A DNA stretch of 64,000 nucleotides from Aidingimonas halophila (GCF_900106955.1 NZ_FNNI01000003.1:1-64000); one strand, 5' to 3'; positions 18,143-27,964 are shown, counted from the stretch's first letter. Notes: generated by a model from the sequence alone, not told the origin. Translations and numbers: made by a program.

Positions 18143-19132
18143 ATGCGACATATGTTTCTGTTCACCGCGACGGCTACATGCTCACTCCTCGCCCTGGCGA
18201 CCTCAGCCCAGGCAGCGCAATGGAACCTGGCCACTCCGTACGGCGATGCCAGTTTTCACACCGAGAACACCAAGCAGTTTGCCGAGGACGTTGCCGAGGC
18301 CACCGATGGCGAATTGACCATCAACGTTCACAGTGGAGGCTCGCTGGTCGAGCACGGTGAGATCAAATCATCGGTGCGGCGTGGCACGATCAATGCCGGT
18401 GAAATCTTCCTGTCGACACTCTCCAATGAATCACCGATCTATGAAGTCGACACCCTGCCCGGCGTAGCAGGCAGCTACGAGGAAGCCTATCAGCTCTGGG
18501 AGGTCACCAAACCGGTCATCAATGACCTGTTTGCCGAAGAGGGACTGATGCCGCTCTATGCCGTGGCCTGGCCCGCCCAGGGCATCTATACCGATTTCGA
18601 ACTGACCGATCCCGATGAGTTCGATGGTCTGCGCGTTCGTGCCCCCAACATCAACACCCAACGTTTCATTGAAAACCTCGGCGGCAGTCCCACTGAAACC
18701 GAGGAATCGGACATCCCCAATGCCTTCAGTACGGGCCGAGTCGATGCCATGATCACCTCGAGCTCGACAGGTAACGCCATGACCGCCTGGGACTATGTCT
18801 CCCACTACACCGACGCCAACCTGTGGCTACCCAAGAATATCGTTTTCATCAGCCGGGACGCCTATCAACAACTCGACGAGTCAACTCAGGATGCGGTGAT
18901 GGAAGCGGCCGCCGAGGCTGAAGAGCGGGGATGGGAGTTGAGTCGTCAAGACAACGAAGACAGTCTCCAGGCCCTTCAGGATAATGGCATCACCGTATCG
19001 GAGCCCAATGACGCCGTGGCCGAGGCACTGCAAGCCGCTGGCGACGAACTCTACGAGTCCTGGCTGGAACGTGCCGATGAGCGTGCCGAGCAGGTTCTCG
19101 AGAACTATCGTCAGCAAGTCGGCAATGACTGA
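18143..19132 (+). CDS. TRAP transporter substrate-binding protein (DctP)
   Basis: A 329-residue TRAP receptor. A signal peptide ends at ATSAQAA and the ATG at 18143 follows GAGG. Conserved features are an INVHSGGSLVEHGEIKSSVR segment and an LRVRAPNINTQ segment that contains the carboxylate-anchoring arginine, then a RVDAMITSSSTG stretch. It belongs to a different branch from the receptor at 4918-5964. The neighbouring divergent pxpA suggests 5-oxoproline (pidolate) as a candidate ligand, which is inference. It opens the operon continuing with the two permease genes. Confidence 0.88.
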   Translation: MRHMFLFTATATCSLLALATSAQAAQWNLATPYGDASFHTENTKQFAEDVAEATDGELTINVHSGGSLVEHGEIKSSVRRGTINAGEIFLSTLSNESPIYEVDTLPGVAGSYEEAYQLWEVTKPVINDLFAEEGLMPLYAVAWPAQGIYTDFELTDPDEFDGLRVRAPNINTQRFIENLGGSPTETEESDIPNAFSTGRVDAMITSSSTGNAMTAWDYVSHYTDANLWLPKNIVFISRDAYQQLDESTQDAVMEAAAEAEERGWELSRQDNEDSLQALQDNGITVSEPNDAVAEALQAAGDELYESWLERADERAEQVLENYRQQVGND

Positions 19133-19164
19133 GTCACACTAAGTGCCTGTCCCGAGACCGTCCC

Positions 19165-19734
19165 ATGCGCTTCAGACTGCTCAAGCTCTATAACCTGGGA
19201 GCCTGGGGTGCCGCCCTCTGCATGATCGCGATCTGTGGGCTGGTGGCACTCCAGGTGCTACTGCGCTGCGTCGATGGCCTTCTCGTGCTGTTTGGTGCGG
19301 CGCGTCTCGGGCTCGGCATCACCGGTTTTTCCGAGATTGCGGCCTACCTGCTGGTCGGTGCCACGGGATTGGGGCTGGCGTATACCTTCGTGCATCACGC
19401 GCATATCCGTGTGACGCTGCTGGTATCCCGATTGCCCCCGGCAGTACGCGTCTGGACCGAGGTCTTCTGCCTGGCCGTCGCCCTGTCGCTGACGGTGGCA
19501 TTGACGTACGGCCTGACCCAGCTCATCGATGAAAGCATCGAGTTCCAGGATGTGTCGTCGGGGTTCCTGTCTATACCGCTCTGGATTCCCCAGACCGCGC
19601 TGATGGTAGGTGTCGGCCTGCTGTGTCTCGCTCTCATCGAAGCACTGCTAACGACGCTCAAGACAGCACTGACCACCCCTTCCCGGTTTCACAGTGACGA
19701 CGCCGATGATTCCCGTGAAGAGAGTCATAACTGA
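19165..19734 (+). CDS. TRAP transporter small permease (DctQ)
   Basis: A 189-residue four-helix membrane protein with the DctQ hallmark FSEIAAYLLVGATGLGLAYTF near residue 53. It is somewhat longer than the small permease at 4356-4844, with a charged, acidic C-terminal tail rich in Asp, Ser and Glu. It lies 32 bases after the receptor gene and 24 bases before the large permease gene. Assignment rests on topology, motif and operon position. Confidence 0.85.
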   Translation: MRFRLLKLYNLGAWGAALCMIAICGLVALQVLLRCVDGLLVLFGAARLGLGITGFSEIAAYLLVGATGLGLAYTFVHHAHIRVTLLVSRLPPAVRVWTEVFCLAVALSLTVALTYGLTQLIDESIEFQDVSSGFLSIPLWIPQTALMVGVGLLCLALIEALLTTLKTALTTPSRFHSDDADDSREESHN

Positions 19735-19758
19735 CCGTTCCGCGAGGAGACATTCACC

Positions 19759-21057
19759 ATGCTGATCATGAGCCTGGTGACGACCCTGATCCTGTTCGTG
19801 CTGCTGGGTAGTGGCGTATGGATCGCCTTTGCCCTGATCGGAACGGCCTGGCTGTCACTCGCCATGTTCACGTCCTTCGCCCCGGGACCAATACTAGCCT
19901 CGGATTTCTGGGGCTCCAGCTATGGCTGGGATTTGACGGCCCTGCCGATGTTCATCTGGATGGGAGAGATCCTGTTCCGCTCGGGTCTGGCCAACAACAT
20001 GTTCCGGGGCCTGTCGCCCTGGCTCAATCGGCTGCCCGGCCGACTGCTGCACACCAACATCATCGGCAGCGGCATGTTCGCCGCCGTCTGCGGCTCCTCG
20101 GCAGCCACTTGCGCCACCGTCGGCAAGATGACGGTTCCCGAACTGGAAAAACGCGGCTACGACAGCAACATGGCGATCGGCACCCTGGCCAGCGCATCCA
20201 CCCTGGGGTTGTTGATTCCGCCCTCAATCATGCTGATCGTCTACGGTGTGGTCACGGAGCAGTCGATTTCACGGCTGTTCATGGCCGGCATCGGCCCCGG
20301 AGCACTGATACTCTTGCTGTTCATGAGCTTTCTGGTGGGCTGGGCGTTGCTGATCGGCAACCGTCACGGGGGTACCGGCATCGCCGATCCAGCCATGTCA
20401 CTGGTCGACAAGATTCGCAACAGCTGGCAACTGTTGCCGATTCTGGCCTTGATCGGCGGCATTATCGGCAGCATCTATGGTGGCCTGGCCTCGCCCACCG
20501 AAGCGGCAGCCGTGGGGGTCGTGCTGGCCATGCTGATCGCCCGCTACAACGGCCATTTCAACCGCGAGATCTTCCGCGATTCCTTGTTCGCCGCCGTACG
20601 CACGGCAACCATGATCGCCTTCATCATTGCCGGCGCCTCTTTCCTGACCTCGGCCATGGGCTTTACCCAGATTCCGTCCCGACTAGCGCAAGTCATTGCC
20701 GGCATGGGATTGTCGCCGACCGCCCTGCTGGTCGCGTTGACACTCTTGCTTCTGGTATTGGGCTGCTTTCTCGACGGGATTTCACTGATCCTGCTGGTGA
20801 CCTCGATCATCATGCCGATGATCGAGACCGCCGGCTTCGATCTCATCTGGTTCGGTATCTATCTTGTGATCGTGGTCGAAATGTCGCAAATCACGCCACC
20901 GGTGGGCTTCAACCTGTTCGTGATCCAGGGCCTGACCGGCAAGGACATCCTCACGATCACCCGGGCGACCATCCCCTTTTTCCTGCTGATGCTGCTCGCT
21001 ATCGCTCTGATGTATCAGTTTCCTGCAATTGCACTGTATCTGCCCCAGGCGATGTAA
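19759..21057 (+). CDS. TRAP transporter large permease (DctM)
   Basis: A 432-residue DctM channel subunit with about twelve helices. Typical motifs are WMGEILFRSG, a GLLIPPSIMLIVYG segment, the YGGLASPTEAAAVGV segment and the late EMSQITPPVGFNLFVIQG motif. AGGAG precedes the start. It completes a P-Q-M set and is followed 53 bases later by an AraC regulator in the same direction that may control the system. Confidence 0.9.
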   Translation: MLIMSLVTTLILFVLLGSGVWIAFALIGTAWLSLAMFTSFAPGPILASDFWGSSYGWDLTALPMFIWMGEILFRSGLANNMFRGLSPWLNRLPGRLLHTNIIGSGMFAAVCGSSAATCATVGKMTVPELEKRGYDSNMAIGTLASASTLGLLIPPSIMLIVYGVVTEQSISRLFMAGIGPGALILLLFMSFLVGWALLIGNRHGGTGIADPAMSLVDKIRNSWQLLPILALIGGIIGSIYGGLASPTEAAAVGVVLAMLIARYNGHFNREIFRDSLFAAVRTATMIAFIIAGASFLTSAMGFTQIPSRLAQVIAGMGLSPTALLVALTLLLLVLGCFLDGISLILLVTSIIMPMIETAGFDLIWFGIYLVIVVEMSQITPPVGFNLFVIQGLTGKDILTITRATIPFFLLMLLAIALMYQFPAIALYLPQAM

Positions 21058-21110
21058 CCATGACACAGCGTTGATGGCTTTCTCTTGCCGTCGCCAGTCA
21101 ACCAGCTAGC

Positions 21111-22175
21111 ATGAGAAGACTCATCCCCGCATTGCCAGACTGTCATATGGTTGATCCTGATACGATCCCGGCCGTTCGGTTCGATAGCGAAGCGCTCGAG
21201 GTAAACGAACGCTTCGATGCATGGCGAGAGGCGATTGCTCCGGTTTTCGATGTCGAGCCGTTGTCGGACGCCACGCCAGAAGCGACGGCCCGATTCGAGT
21301 CCCGAATCGAGGCATTCAGTCTCGGCGATATGCTGGCGGCCAACGTTTATACCAGTGCCCAGCGTTTCCATCATGCCCGGCCGAATCACCGTGTCGATCA
21401 CCTGTTGGTGCAAGTGCACCGCCAAGGCGGTTATTACGGTCAACTCGACGAGACGACGGTCGAGGTTGCTCCTCGCCATGTGTCACTGATCGATCTCGAC
21501 CGGCCCCTGCATACCGAATCCGGCAATACCGATATCATCAATGTGATGCTACCGCGCGACCTGTTCAGTGATCACCCGGCGTTCATCGACGGAGCGCATG
21601 GCCTGGTGCTCGATCCTTCACGCGGGGCCTTTCTGGCGGATTACCTGGCCGCGCTGATGCGTCGCTTGCCCAGTGTCAAAACGCATGAAGCGCCGGAACT
21701 GACCCGTATTACTCGGGATATGCTGCTCGCCTGCTGCGCCGAGGATGCTTCGGCCAGGGCGCGTGTGCAGCAGCCGGTCCATGATATCGCCCGCCAACGC
21801 CTGGAACACTTCATCGAGCGCCATCTCACGTCACCTCGGTTAACACCGGCTACGCTGTGCCGGACAGCGGCCATATCGCGTTCGCGTCTGTATCGGTTAT
21901 TCGAGCATGAAGGCGGCGTCCTGCGTTATATACAACGGCGACGCCTTGCCCGCGCGAGGGAATGCCTGGAAAACCCCCTGGAGTCGCGCGCTATCGGCGA
22001 GCTGGCAGAAGCCCATGGATTTCGTAGCCAGGCTCACTTCTCACGCAGCTTTCGCGAGCGCTACCGTTGCTCACCCAACGAGGCCCGAGATCTGGCACGA
22101 GCGAGCCGCACGCTTCCCGATGCGGATGCCGGCACGACCGTGAACCACTGGATACGCCAGCTTTACGGTCGCTGA
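21111..22175 (+). CDS. AraC-family transcriptional regulator
   Basis: A 354-residue regulator with an N-terminal FeaR/NphR-like sensing domain (AraC_binding_2 type, about residues 20-200) and a C-terminal AraC double helix-turn-helix (about residues 250-340, including FRSQAHFSRSFRERY). Neither the ATG at 21111 nor a second at 21147 has a strong ribosome site, so the exact N-terminus is uncertain. It follows the TRAP operon co-directionally and faces away from mntR's promoter. The likely role is control of the TRAP importer and pxpA, based only on position. Confidence 0.82.
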   Translation: MRRLIPALPDCHMVDPDTIPAVRFDSEALEVNERFDAWREAIAPVFDVEPLSDATPEATARFESRIEAFSLGDMLAANVYTSAQRFHHARPNHRVDHLLVQVHRQGGYYGQLDETTVEVAPRHVSLIDLDRPLHTESGNTDIINVMLPRDLFSDHPAFIDGAHGLVLDPSRGAFLADYLAALMRRLPSVKTHEAPELTRITRDMLLACCAEDASARARVQQPVHDIARQRLEHFIERHLTSPRLTPATLCRTAAISRSRLYRLFEHEGGVLRYIQRRRLARARECLENPLESRAIGELAEAHGFRSQAHFSRSFRERYRCSPNEARDLARASRTLPDADAGTTVNHWIRQLYGR

Positions 22176-22207
22176 ACCGTATCCCCCCGGTCGCTTGAAT
22201 CCATCCA

Positions 22208-22684
22208 TTACCTGGCGTTCTTTTCGGTGAATTGCTGCATGATCGCCAGCGTTTCATCACTGACATGATGCTCCATGCCTTCGGCATCAATGCGTGCCGT
22301 ACTATCGCGAACCCCCAACGCACGCAGGAACTGCAACACGATGTCGTGCCGGGCACGCGAGGTTTCCGCCATGGTCTGCCCCGCTTCGGTCAAGAAGAGC
22401 GACCGGTAGGGTTGGCTATTGACCAGTCCAAGCTCTTTCAGCCGACGAATCATCTTCGATACGGTTGCCTGGCTCACCCCCATGCGGCTGGCCAGATCGG
22501 CGGCGCGCGCCTCACCTTGATGTCGTATCAGATCGCCGATCAATTCGACGTAATCCTCGATCAACTCCGTTTCATGTGCATTCCTCACCGTCTCGTACTG
22601 CCGTGCATGCTGCGTGACGGGCGGCAACGCATCGCGGCCGGAGTCACTGGACGGTGGCACATTCTGCTGTTCGTAGTCGCTCAT
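22208..22684 (-). CDS. mntR: manganese-responsive transcriptional repressor MntR
   Basis: A 158-residue DtxR/MntR-family repressor, the normal length for the gammaproteobacterial type. After a disordered N-terminal tail there is a winged helix-turn-helix (about residues 60-95, with SQATVSKMIRRLKELG) and a dimerisation and metal-binding half with the EGMEHHVSDETL motif, whose Glu and two His residues are the expected Mn ligands. It is divergent from sitABCD, and the 261-base gap between them holds several palindromes. It should repress Mn uptake when Mn is plentiful. Confidence 0.9.
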   Translation of the reverse strand: MSDYEQQNVPPSSDSGRDALPPVTQHARQYETVRNAHETELIEDYVELIGDLIRHQGEARAADLASRMGVSQATVSKMIRRLKELGLVNSQPYRSLFLTEAGQTMAETSRARHDIVLQFLRALGVRDSTARIDAEGMEHHVSDETLAIMQQFTEKNAR

Positions 22685-22814
22685 TCGTTAACCGAAGATC
22701 ACAAAGATAAGTCGACGCCATGGTAACGCACATTAACGCAGAGCGGTAAGTCGCATGCGCCGATACGCTTACCATGGGACCACGAGGCACGGAGCAGCGC
22801 CTGGCATCGACGGC

Positions 22815-22844
22815 TTGACAACCAATGATAGTCAAGACTATAAA
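22815..22844 (+). promoter_or_regulatory. sigma-70 promoter of sitABCD
   Basis: TTGACA at 22815-22820 is a perfect -35 box; TATAAA at 22839-22844, continued by ATATAG, is a near-perfect -10 box, with an 18-base spacer. It points towards sitA, whose ATG is about 100 bases downstream. A palindrome, ATAGTC-AA-GACTAT at 22828-22841, overlaps the spacer and -10, which is where a repressor would block RNA polymerase. Confidence 0.7.
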
Positions 22845-22899
22845 ATATAGCCAAGGCTAACTAGTTAGCCATGTTTCAACTTGGATAGCACATGCTATC
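22828..22899. promoter_or_regulatory. array of MntR-like palindromes upstream of sitA
   Basis: Four inverted repeats lie in 72 bases: ATAGTC-AA-GACTAT (22828-22841), TAGCC-AA-GGCTA (22848-22859), the perfect 16-mer GGCTAACTAGTTAGCC (22855-22870, overlapping the last) and GATAGCA-CA-TGCTATC (22884-22899). Their ATAGC/GCTAT half-sites resemble the E. coli MntR box (AAACATAGC...GCTATGTTT). A further half-site, GATAGCTA, follows near 22906. Binding by the adjacent mntR product is a strong inference from motif and location. Confidence 0.6.
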
Positions 22900-22945
22900 A
22901 ATCAGCGATAGCTAACCCACGACACCGAAAGGGGCAGGTCCTCAC

Positions 22946-23866
22946 ATGATACCTCGCCATGGCCTCATCCTCGTCACATGTGTTGCAGGACTCCTTGCCA
23001 TTACCGGCAACGCCAACGCGCAAAGCGATTCCCGACACGAACCACTGAAAGTGGTCACCACATTTACGGTACTTGCCGACATGGCCTCCAACGTGGCAGG
23101 CGATACGGCCGAGGTCGTGTCGGTCACGAAACCCGGCGCGGAGATTCACAACTACGAACCCACGCCACAAGACATCGTACGCGCCCAGGATGCCGACTTG
23201 ATCCTGTGGAACGGCCTCAATCTAGAGCTCTGGTTCAAACAGTTCCTGGCCAATCTCGGCGATGTCCCCTCGGTGACTCTCACTGAAGGCATCGACCCGA
23301 TACCAATCACTGAAGGGGACTATGAGGGCACACCGAACCCCCACGCCTGGATGGGCCTGGACAATGCGATGATCTACATCGACAACATTCGCGATGCGTT
23401 CGTCGAGAATGATCCGGACAATGCCGACGCCTACCGACAGAATGCCGAAGCGTACAAGCAGGAAATCCAGGAGACGATTCGCCCCCTGCGTGACCAGATT
23501 CAGCAGATCCCGTCCGAGCGACGCTGGTTGACCACCTGTGAAGGCGCTTTCAGCTATCTGGCCGAGGATTTCGACATGCAGGAACTCTATCTGTGGCCGA
23601 TGAACACCGATCAGGTCGGCAAGCCGCAGCAGGTACGTGACGTCGTCAACGGCGTCCGTGAGCACGACATCCCCGCGGTCTTTTGCGAAAGCACCGTCAA
23701 TACCGATCCGGCCAGGCAGATAGCGCGTGAAACCAGCGCCGAATACGGCGGTGTCCTTTATGTGGACTCTCTCACTGAAGCCGACGGCCCCGTGCCAACG
23801 TATCTCGACTTGCTGCGGGTCACGTCTCGGACCATCGCCGACGGATTGTCATCCCATATCGACTAA
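22946..23866 (+). CDS. sitA: manganese/iron ABC transporter substrate-binding protein
   Basis: A 306-residue cluster A-I metal receptor. A signal peptide ends near GNANAQ. The four metal ligands expected for Mn/Fe-type receptors are recognisable: His in GAEIHNYEPT, His in TPNPHAWMG, Glu in FCEST and Asp in YVDSLT. The His-His-Glu-Asp set and the absence of a long His-rich loop favour Mn or Fe over Zn. The upstream MntR-type operators and the divergent mntR support Mn. It leads the sitABCD operon. Confidence 0.88.
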   Translation: MIPRHGLILVTCVAGLLAITGNANAQSDSRHEPLKVVTTFTVLADMASNVAGDTAEVVSVTKPGAEIHNYEPTPQDIVRAQDADLILWNGLNLELWFKQFLANLGDVPSVTLTEGIDPIPITEGDYEGTPNPHAWMGLDNAMIYIDNIRDAFVENDPDNADAYRQNAEAYKQEIQETIRPLRDQIQQIPSERRWLTTCEGAFSYLAEDFDMQELYLWPMNTDQVGKPQQVRDVVNGVREHDIPAVFCESTVNTDPARQIARETSAEYGGVLYVDSLTEADGPVPTYLDLLRVTSRTIADGLSSHID

Positions 23867-23905
23867 GCGACCTTGCGAACAGACTTCGCATGAGAGGGCA
23901 GTGTC

Positions 23906-24811
23906 ATGCTTCAAACATCTCGTCAGCGTATCGAACAACCGAGCGAAGAGGCTGGCGCCGGGATACTCGCCAAAGGTCTCACCGTCACGTATCGCAACGG
24001 CCATACCGCGCTTCACGATGCCAGTTTTGCGGTCCCGCGCGGCACCGTCACTGCGCTGGTCGGCGTCAACGGTGCCGGCAAATCCACCCTTTTCAAGGCC
24101 ATCATGGGATTCCTGCCGGCCGGCAAGGGCGATATTCGACTGCTGGGCTATAGCGTTCGAGAGGCATTACGGGCCAATCTCGTTGCCTATGTCCCCCAAT
24201 CCGAGGAGGTCGACTGGGCGTTTCCCGTCCTCGTCGAGGACGTGGTGATGATGGGCCGTTACGGGCACATGAACTTTCTCCGCCAACCTCGCCGCATTGA
24301 TCACGAGGCCGTCACTCAAGCGCTCGGGCGTGTGAACATGACGGCGTTTCGGCAGCGACAGATCGGCGAACTGTCAGGCGGACAACGGAAACGTGTCTTC
24401 CTGGCCCGTGCGCTCGCCCAGGAAGGCCAGGTCATCCTGCTCGATGAGCCCTTTACCGGCGTTGACGCGACCACCGAGGAACAGATCGTCGCCCTGTTGC
24501 GCGAACTCCGCAACGAAGGACGCGTCATGCTCGTCTCTACGCACAATCTCGGCTCGGTACCCGAGTTCTGTGACCGCACGATCTTGATCAAGGGGACGGT
24601 ACTCGCCTCGGGCCCTACCGAAACCGTGTTTACGCGCCGAAACCTCGAGAACGCCTTCGGTGGGATACTGCGCCACTTCACCCTCGGCGGTGAAGCGCTC
24701 CATGACGACGAGGATCGACGCGAGCTCAGTATCATCACCGATGATGAGCGGCCGTTCGTACAGTATGGCGGAGAAACCCAGACGCGCGAACACGAAGGCA
24801 ACAAGTCATGA
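23906..24811 (+). CDS. sitB: manganese/iron ABC transporter ATP-binding protein
   Basis: A 301-residue ABC ATPase. Walker A is GVNGAGKST (about residue 53), the Q-loop lies in [15 protein letters not shown], which is characteristic of metal-chelate importers, the signature is LSGGQRKR and Walker B is [13 protein letters not shown] 40-residue acidic C-terminal extension goes beyond the core and is variable in this family. The stop overlaps the sitC start by four bases (ATGA). Confidence 0.9.
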   Translation: MLQTSRQRIEQPSEEAGAGILAKGLTVTYRNGHTALHDASFAVPRGTVTALVGVNGAGKSTLFKAIMGFLPAGKGDIRLLGYSVREALRANLVAYVPQSEEVDWAFPVLVEDVVMMGRYGHMNFLRQPRRIDHEAVTQALGRVNMTAFRQRQIGELSGGQRKRVFLARALAQEGQVILLDEPFTGVDATTEEQIVALLRELRNEGRVMLVSTHNLGSVPEFCDRTILIKGTVLASGPTETVFTRRNLENAFGGILRHFTLGGEALHDDEDRRELSIITDDERPFVQYGGETQTREHEGNKS

Positions 24812-25698
24812 TCGAATTGCTGCTGCAACCGTTCGATTACGGCTATATGGCCAATGCCATGTGGGTGTCCGCCCTGGTTGGCGGGGTTTGCGGTTTCCTG
24901 TCATCGTATCTGATGCTCAAGGGCTGGTCACTGATCGGTGACGCGCTCTCACATTCGGTCGTCCCCGGCGTCGCCGGCGCCTACATGCTGGGGCTGCCTT
25001 TTGCCTTGGGGGCATTCATCGCCGGTGCGCTGGCATCCGCTTCCATGCTCTTTCTCAGTGACAGGTCAGGACTCAAGGTCGATGTCATCATCGGCATCAT
25101 TTTCACCTCATTCTTCGGGATCGGTCTGTTCCTGGTTTCGATCAATCCCATGTCGGTCAGCATTCAGACGATCATCATGGGCAATATCCTGGCCATCACG
25201 CCGGAAGACACCCTGCAACTGGCAATCATCGGCGTCGTCTCGTTAGCCATCCTGCTGGTGAAATGGAAGGATCTCATGGTGACCTTCTTCGACGAAAATC
25301 ATGCTCGCTCGGTCGGTCTGCGTCCTGACCTCATGAAGGCCCTGTTCTTCCTGCTGCTCTCCGTCTCGGTGGTGGCAGCGATGATGACGGTGGGTGCGTT
25401 TCTCGTTATCGCCATGGTAGTGACGCCGGGCGCCACGGCCTATCTGCTATGTGACAGGTTTCCGAGGCTGATCGGTCTGTCAGTCGCTATCGGCGGAGTG
25501 ACGAGTTTCCTCGGTGCCTATGCCAGCTATTTCCTGAATGGCGCGACCGGCGGCATCATCGTGACACTCCAGACGCTGATATTCCTGGCCACGTTCCTGC
25601 TGGCGCCAAAGCACGGACTCCTCGCGGCACGTCGCAAGGCGGCCGCTGCATCACGCGCTTCTTCCGGCGACACATTGCCTGAAACGGACATCCAGTAA
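24808..25698 (+). CDS. sitC: manganese/iron ABC transporter permease
   Basis: A 296-residue ABC-3 family permease with about eight helices. The conserved [13 protein letters not shown] segment near residue 47 and the [22 protein letters not shown] segment are typical of SitC/MntB/ZnuB proteins. Its C-terminus is hydrophilic and Ala/Arg-rich. It is translationally coupled to sitB and lies 20 bases before sitD, with which it should form a heterodimeric channel. Confidence 0.88.
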   Translation: MIELLLQPFDYGYMANAMWVSALVGGVCGFLSSYLMLKGWSLIGDALSHSVVPGVAGAYMLGLPFALGAFIAGALASASMLFLSDRSGLKVDVIIGIIFTSFFGIGLFLVSINPMSVSIQTIIMGNILAITPEDTLQLAIIGVVSLAILLVKWKDLMVTFFDENHARSVGLRPDLMKALFFLLLSVSVVAAMMTVGAFLVIAMVVTPGATAYLLCDRFPRLIGLSVAIGGVTSFLGAYASYFLNGATGGIIVTLQTLIFLATFLLAPKHGLLAARRKAAAASRASSGDTLPETDIQ

Positions 25699-25718
25699 AC
25701 CGACCGGGAACACCGACG

Positions 25719-26567
25719 ATGCTTGACACACTGCTACTCCCGTTCCAGTTCCCGTTCATGCAGAACGCGTTCCTGATCGCCATGATGGCTGCCGTACCAA
25801 CGGCGCTGCTGTCGTGCTTCCTGGTCCTCAAGGGGTGGGCGCTGATGGGCGATGCCGTCAGTCACGCCGTGCTGCCCGGCATCGTCATTGCCTGGATACT
25901 CGGGCTACCGCTCATCCTTGGCGCGTTCACCGCCGGCATGGTGTGTGCGGTCGCGACCGGCTATCTCTCCCATAACAGCCGGATCAAGCAGGATACCGTC
26001 ATGGGCGTGGTATTTTCGGGCATGTTCGGGCTGGGTATCGTGATGTACGTCTCGATCAACACGGATCAGCACCTCGATCACATCCTGTTCGGCAACATGC
26101 TGGGGGTCGGCACGAAAGACCTATGGACGACGGGACTCATCGCACTAGGCACGTCATCGATCGTGCTGCTGAAATGGAAAGACTGGCTCCTGCATGCCTT
26201 CGATCCCGCACAGGCTCAAGCTTGCGGATTGCGTACCGGCTGGCTGCACTATGGGCTCCTCGCCATCATGTCATTGACGATCGTGGCAACGCTCTCGGCG
26301 ACGGGGCTGATTCTGGCCGTAGCCCTGCTGGTGACGCCGGGCGCGATCGCCTTCCTCCTGGTCCGGAGCTTTGCGCACATGCTGATCGTCTCGGTGGTCA
26401 TGTGTGTCGTCAGCATGCTTGCCGGAACATATCTGAGCTTTTTCCTGGATAGCGCGCCCGCCCCCACGATCGTACTGATACTGACGGCCCTGTTCATAGT
26501 TGCCTTAGTGCGGCGGCTTTATCTCACGCGGCGAGCATCACGGCATGAAGCCTCGTCAGCGACGTGA
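25719..26567 (+). CDS. sitD: manganese/iron ABC transporter permease
   Basis: A 282-residue ABC-3 permease, clearly paralogous to sitC: it shares the MGDAVSHAVLPGI motif near residue 45 and the LAVALLVTPGAIAFLL segment. It ends the operon and is convergent with hglS, 41 bases away. No obvious rho-independent terminator with a T-tract was seen in that gap. Confidence 0.88.
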   Translation: MLDTLLLPFQFPFMQNAFLIAMMAAVPTALLSCFLVLKGWALMGDAVSHAVLPGIVIAWILGLPLILGAFTAGMVCAVATGYLSHNSRIKQDTVMGVVFSGMFGLGIVMYVSINTDQHLDHILFGNMLGVGTKDLWTTGLIALGTSSIVLLKWKDWLLHAFDPAQAQACGLRTGWLHYGLLAIMSLTIVATLSATGLILAVALLVTPGAIAFLLVRSFAHMLIVSVVMCVVSMLAGTYLSFFLDSAPAPTIVLILTALFIVALVRRLYLTRRASRHEASSAT

Positions 26568-26608
26568 TGAGGCCGGTCGGGTACTGCCAGGACCAGGTGC
26601 GCTCCGAA

Positions 26609-27964
26609 TCACCCCCCTAGTGCTTCGCACACCGCCTGCCTGGATGCTCGCTCACGCTCGGCATAGAGAGCCAACTCATCGGTCACGGACGCTCCCAGAG
26701 CCGCCTCGAAGGCGTCACGGTTGGCATTGCCGGTATAGGCTTCGTTCTGACCACCCCCGAGATTCGACTGGAAGATGCCGGCGGCACTGACAGGCAGGAA
26801 ATCCTCGTACGTGATCGGCCTGGCGACGACCAATCCTTGGTCGATCAGCCGTTCCAGATCGGTCTCCTCGACCGGGCCCGCCTTGCGGCCTGCGTCAGTC
26901 AGTCGGTACTCGAAGAACGCCAGTCCCTGACGTCGCAGTTCGCGCTCGGAATCCGGGAAGTCGGCAAACACCTCCGCCAGTACGCGCTGGTGCTCGGTAT
27001 TGGCCAGCCCCGCGGCACGTTGGCGTGACTCGCTGAGCTGTCGGTCGTAGAGCGCCCGCCCGGTGGGTGTCAGGGCAACGCCGCGCTGTTCGATTTCACC
27101 GAAGCGGGCGGTGTGGGTGCCTTGCTGCTCACCGGCAAAGCGGATCGATTCTTCCAGCGCCTTGAAGCTGGTCTGACGCAGCAGGATCGGACAGTCACGA
27201 CGAGGCGGCCCCTCGATCACTTCCTTGGGATTCATCCCCACTGCCGGCATGCGTCGCTGAACCTCGTCGATATCGAGAGTGCGGGGCGTCAAGTGATTGA
27301 TATGCGGCCCGCGGAAACAGACCACATCGGCGATCAACCGATGTTCGGCGTGCAGCGCCTCATAGGTATCCCAGTCGACGGTAGCGTCATGATGCCAACG
27401 GAAGGTCTCCAGCGCTGCGGCGACGAAACGATCGGCCTGTTCGTCGGTCAATCCGCCCTGACGCTCGTGGCAGTCGATCAACTCCCGGGCAGCGGGCGTG
27501 AAAATATCGCGCTCGGCGAGGATCGAGGCAGCACGCTCACGCAGTTCAGCGTTATCGATCAGTTCCAGGCGCAGCAATGACGTGAAGACGCGAAAGGGAT
27601 TGCGTGCCAGCGCATCATCGTCGATGGGCCGGAAAGCCGTCGAGTGGACCGGTACACCGGCCTCGGAGAGATCGTAATAGCCGACCGGAACCATCCCCAT
27701 CACCGCGAACAGTCGACGCAGCATGGAAAGTTCGTCGGCGGTGCCGACGCGAACCGCGCCATGGCGTTCCACGCTCAGTCGATCCAGCTCATCATGCGCG
27801 GCGAGCTGTCTGGCCATTGCCGGACTGTGCTCCAGTACCTCGCGGTTCACCTCCTCCACGAGCTCGAGCAGGGTGCCGTACTGGGGAACCTCGGTCTGGT
27901 ACATGGCCGACATGGCCTTGGAGAAACGATCGCGAATGTCATCTAAGGCGACAAAGGATGTCAT
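26609..27964 (-). CDS. hglS: 2-oxoadipate dioxygenase/decarboxylase HglS (DUF1338, VOC fold)
   Basis: A 451-residue DUF1338 protein of the HglS/YdcJ family. The Pseudomonas putida enzyme converts 2-oxoadipate to D-2-hydroxyglutarate with Fe(II) and oxygen, in lysine catabolism. Conserved features include ERHGAVRVGT (candidate metal ligand His68 and substrate arginine Arg72), VPVHSTAFRP, FRGPHINHLTPR (candidate His224) and ARFGEIEQRG (candidate Glu290 or Glu292). Its start overlaps the stop of the aminotransferase gene by four bases, so the two enzymes that make and use 2-oxoadipate would be co-translated. Confidence 0.9.
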   Translation of the reverse strand: MTSFVALDDIRDRFSKAMSAMYQTEVPQYGTLLELVEEVNREVLEHSPAMARQLAAHDELDRLSVERHGAVRVGTADELSMLRRLFAVMGMVPVGYYDLSEAGVPVHSTAFRPIDDDALARNPFRVFTSLLRLELIDNAELRERAASILAERDIFTPAARELIDCHERQGGLTDEQADRFVAAALETFRWHHDATVDWDTYEALHAEHRLIADVVCFRGPHINHLTPRTLDIDEVQRRMPAVGMNPKEVIEGPPRRDCPILLRQTSFKALEESIRFAGEQQGTHTARFGEIEQRGVALTPTGRALYDRQLSESRQRAAGLANTEHQRVLAEVFADFPDSERELRRQGLAFFEYRLTDAGRKAGPVEETDLERLIDQGLVVARPITYEDFLPVSAAGIFQSNLGGGQNEAYTGNANRDAFEAALGASVTDELALYAERERASRQAVCEALGG

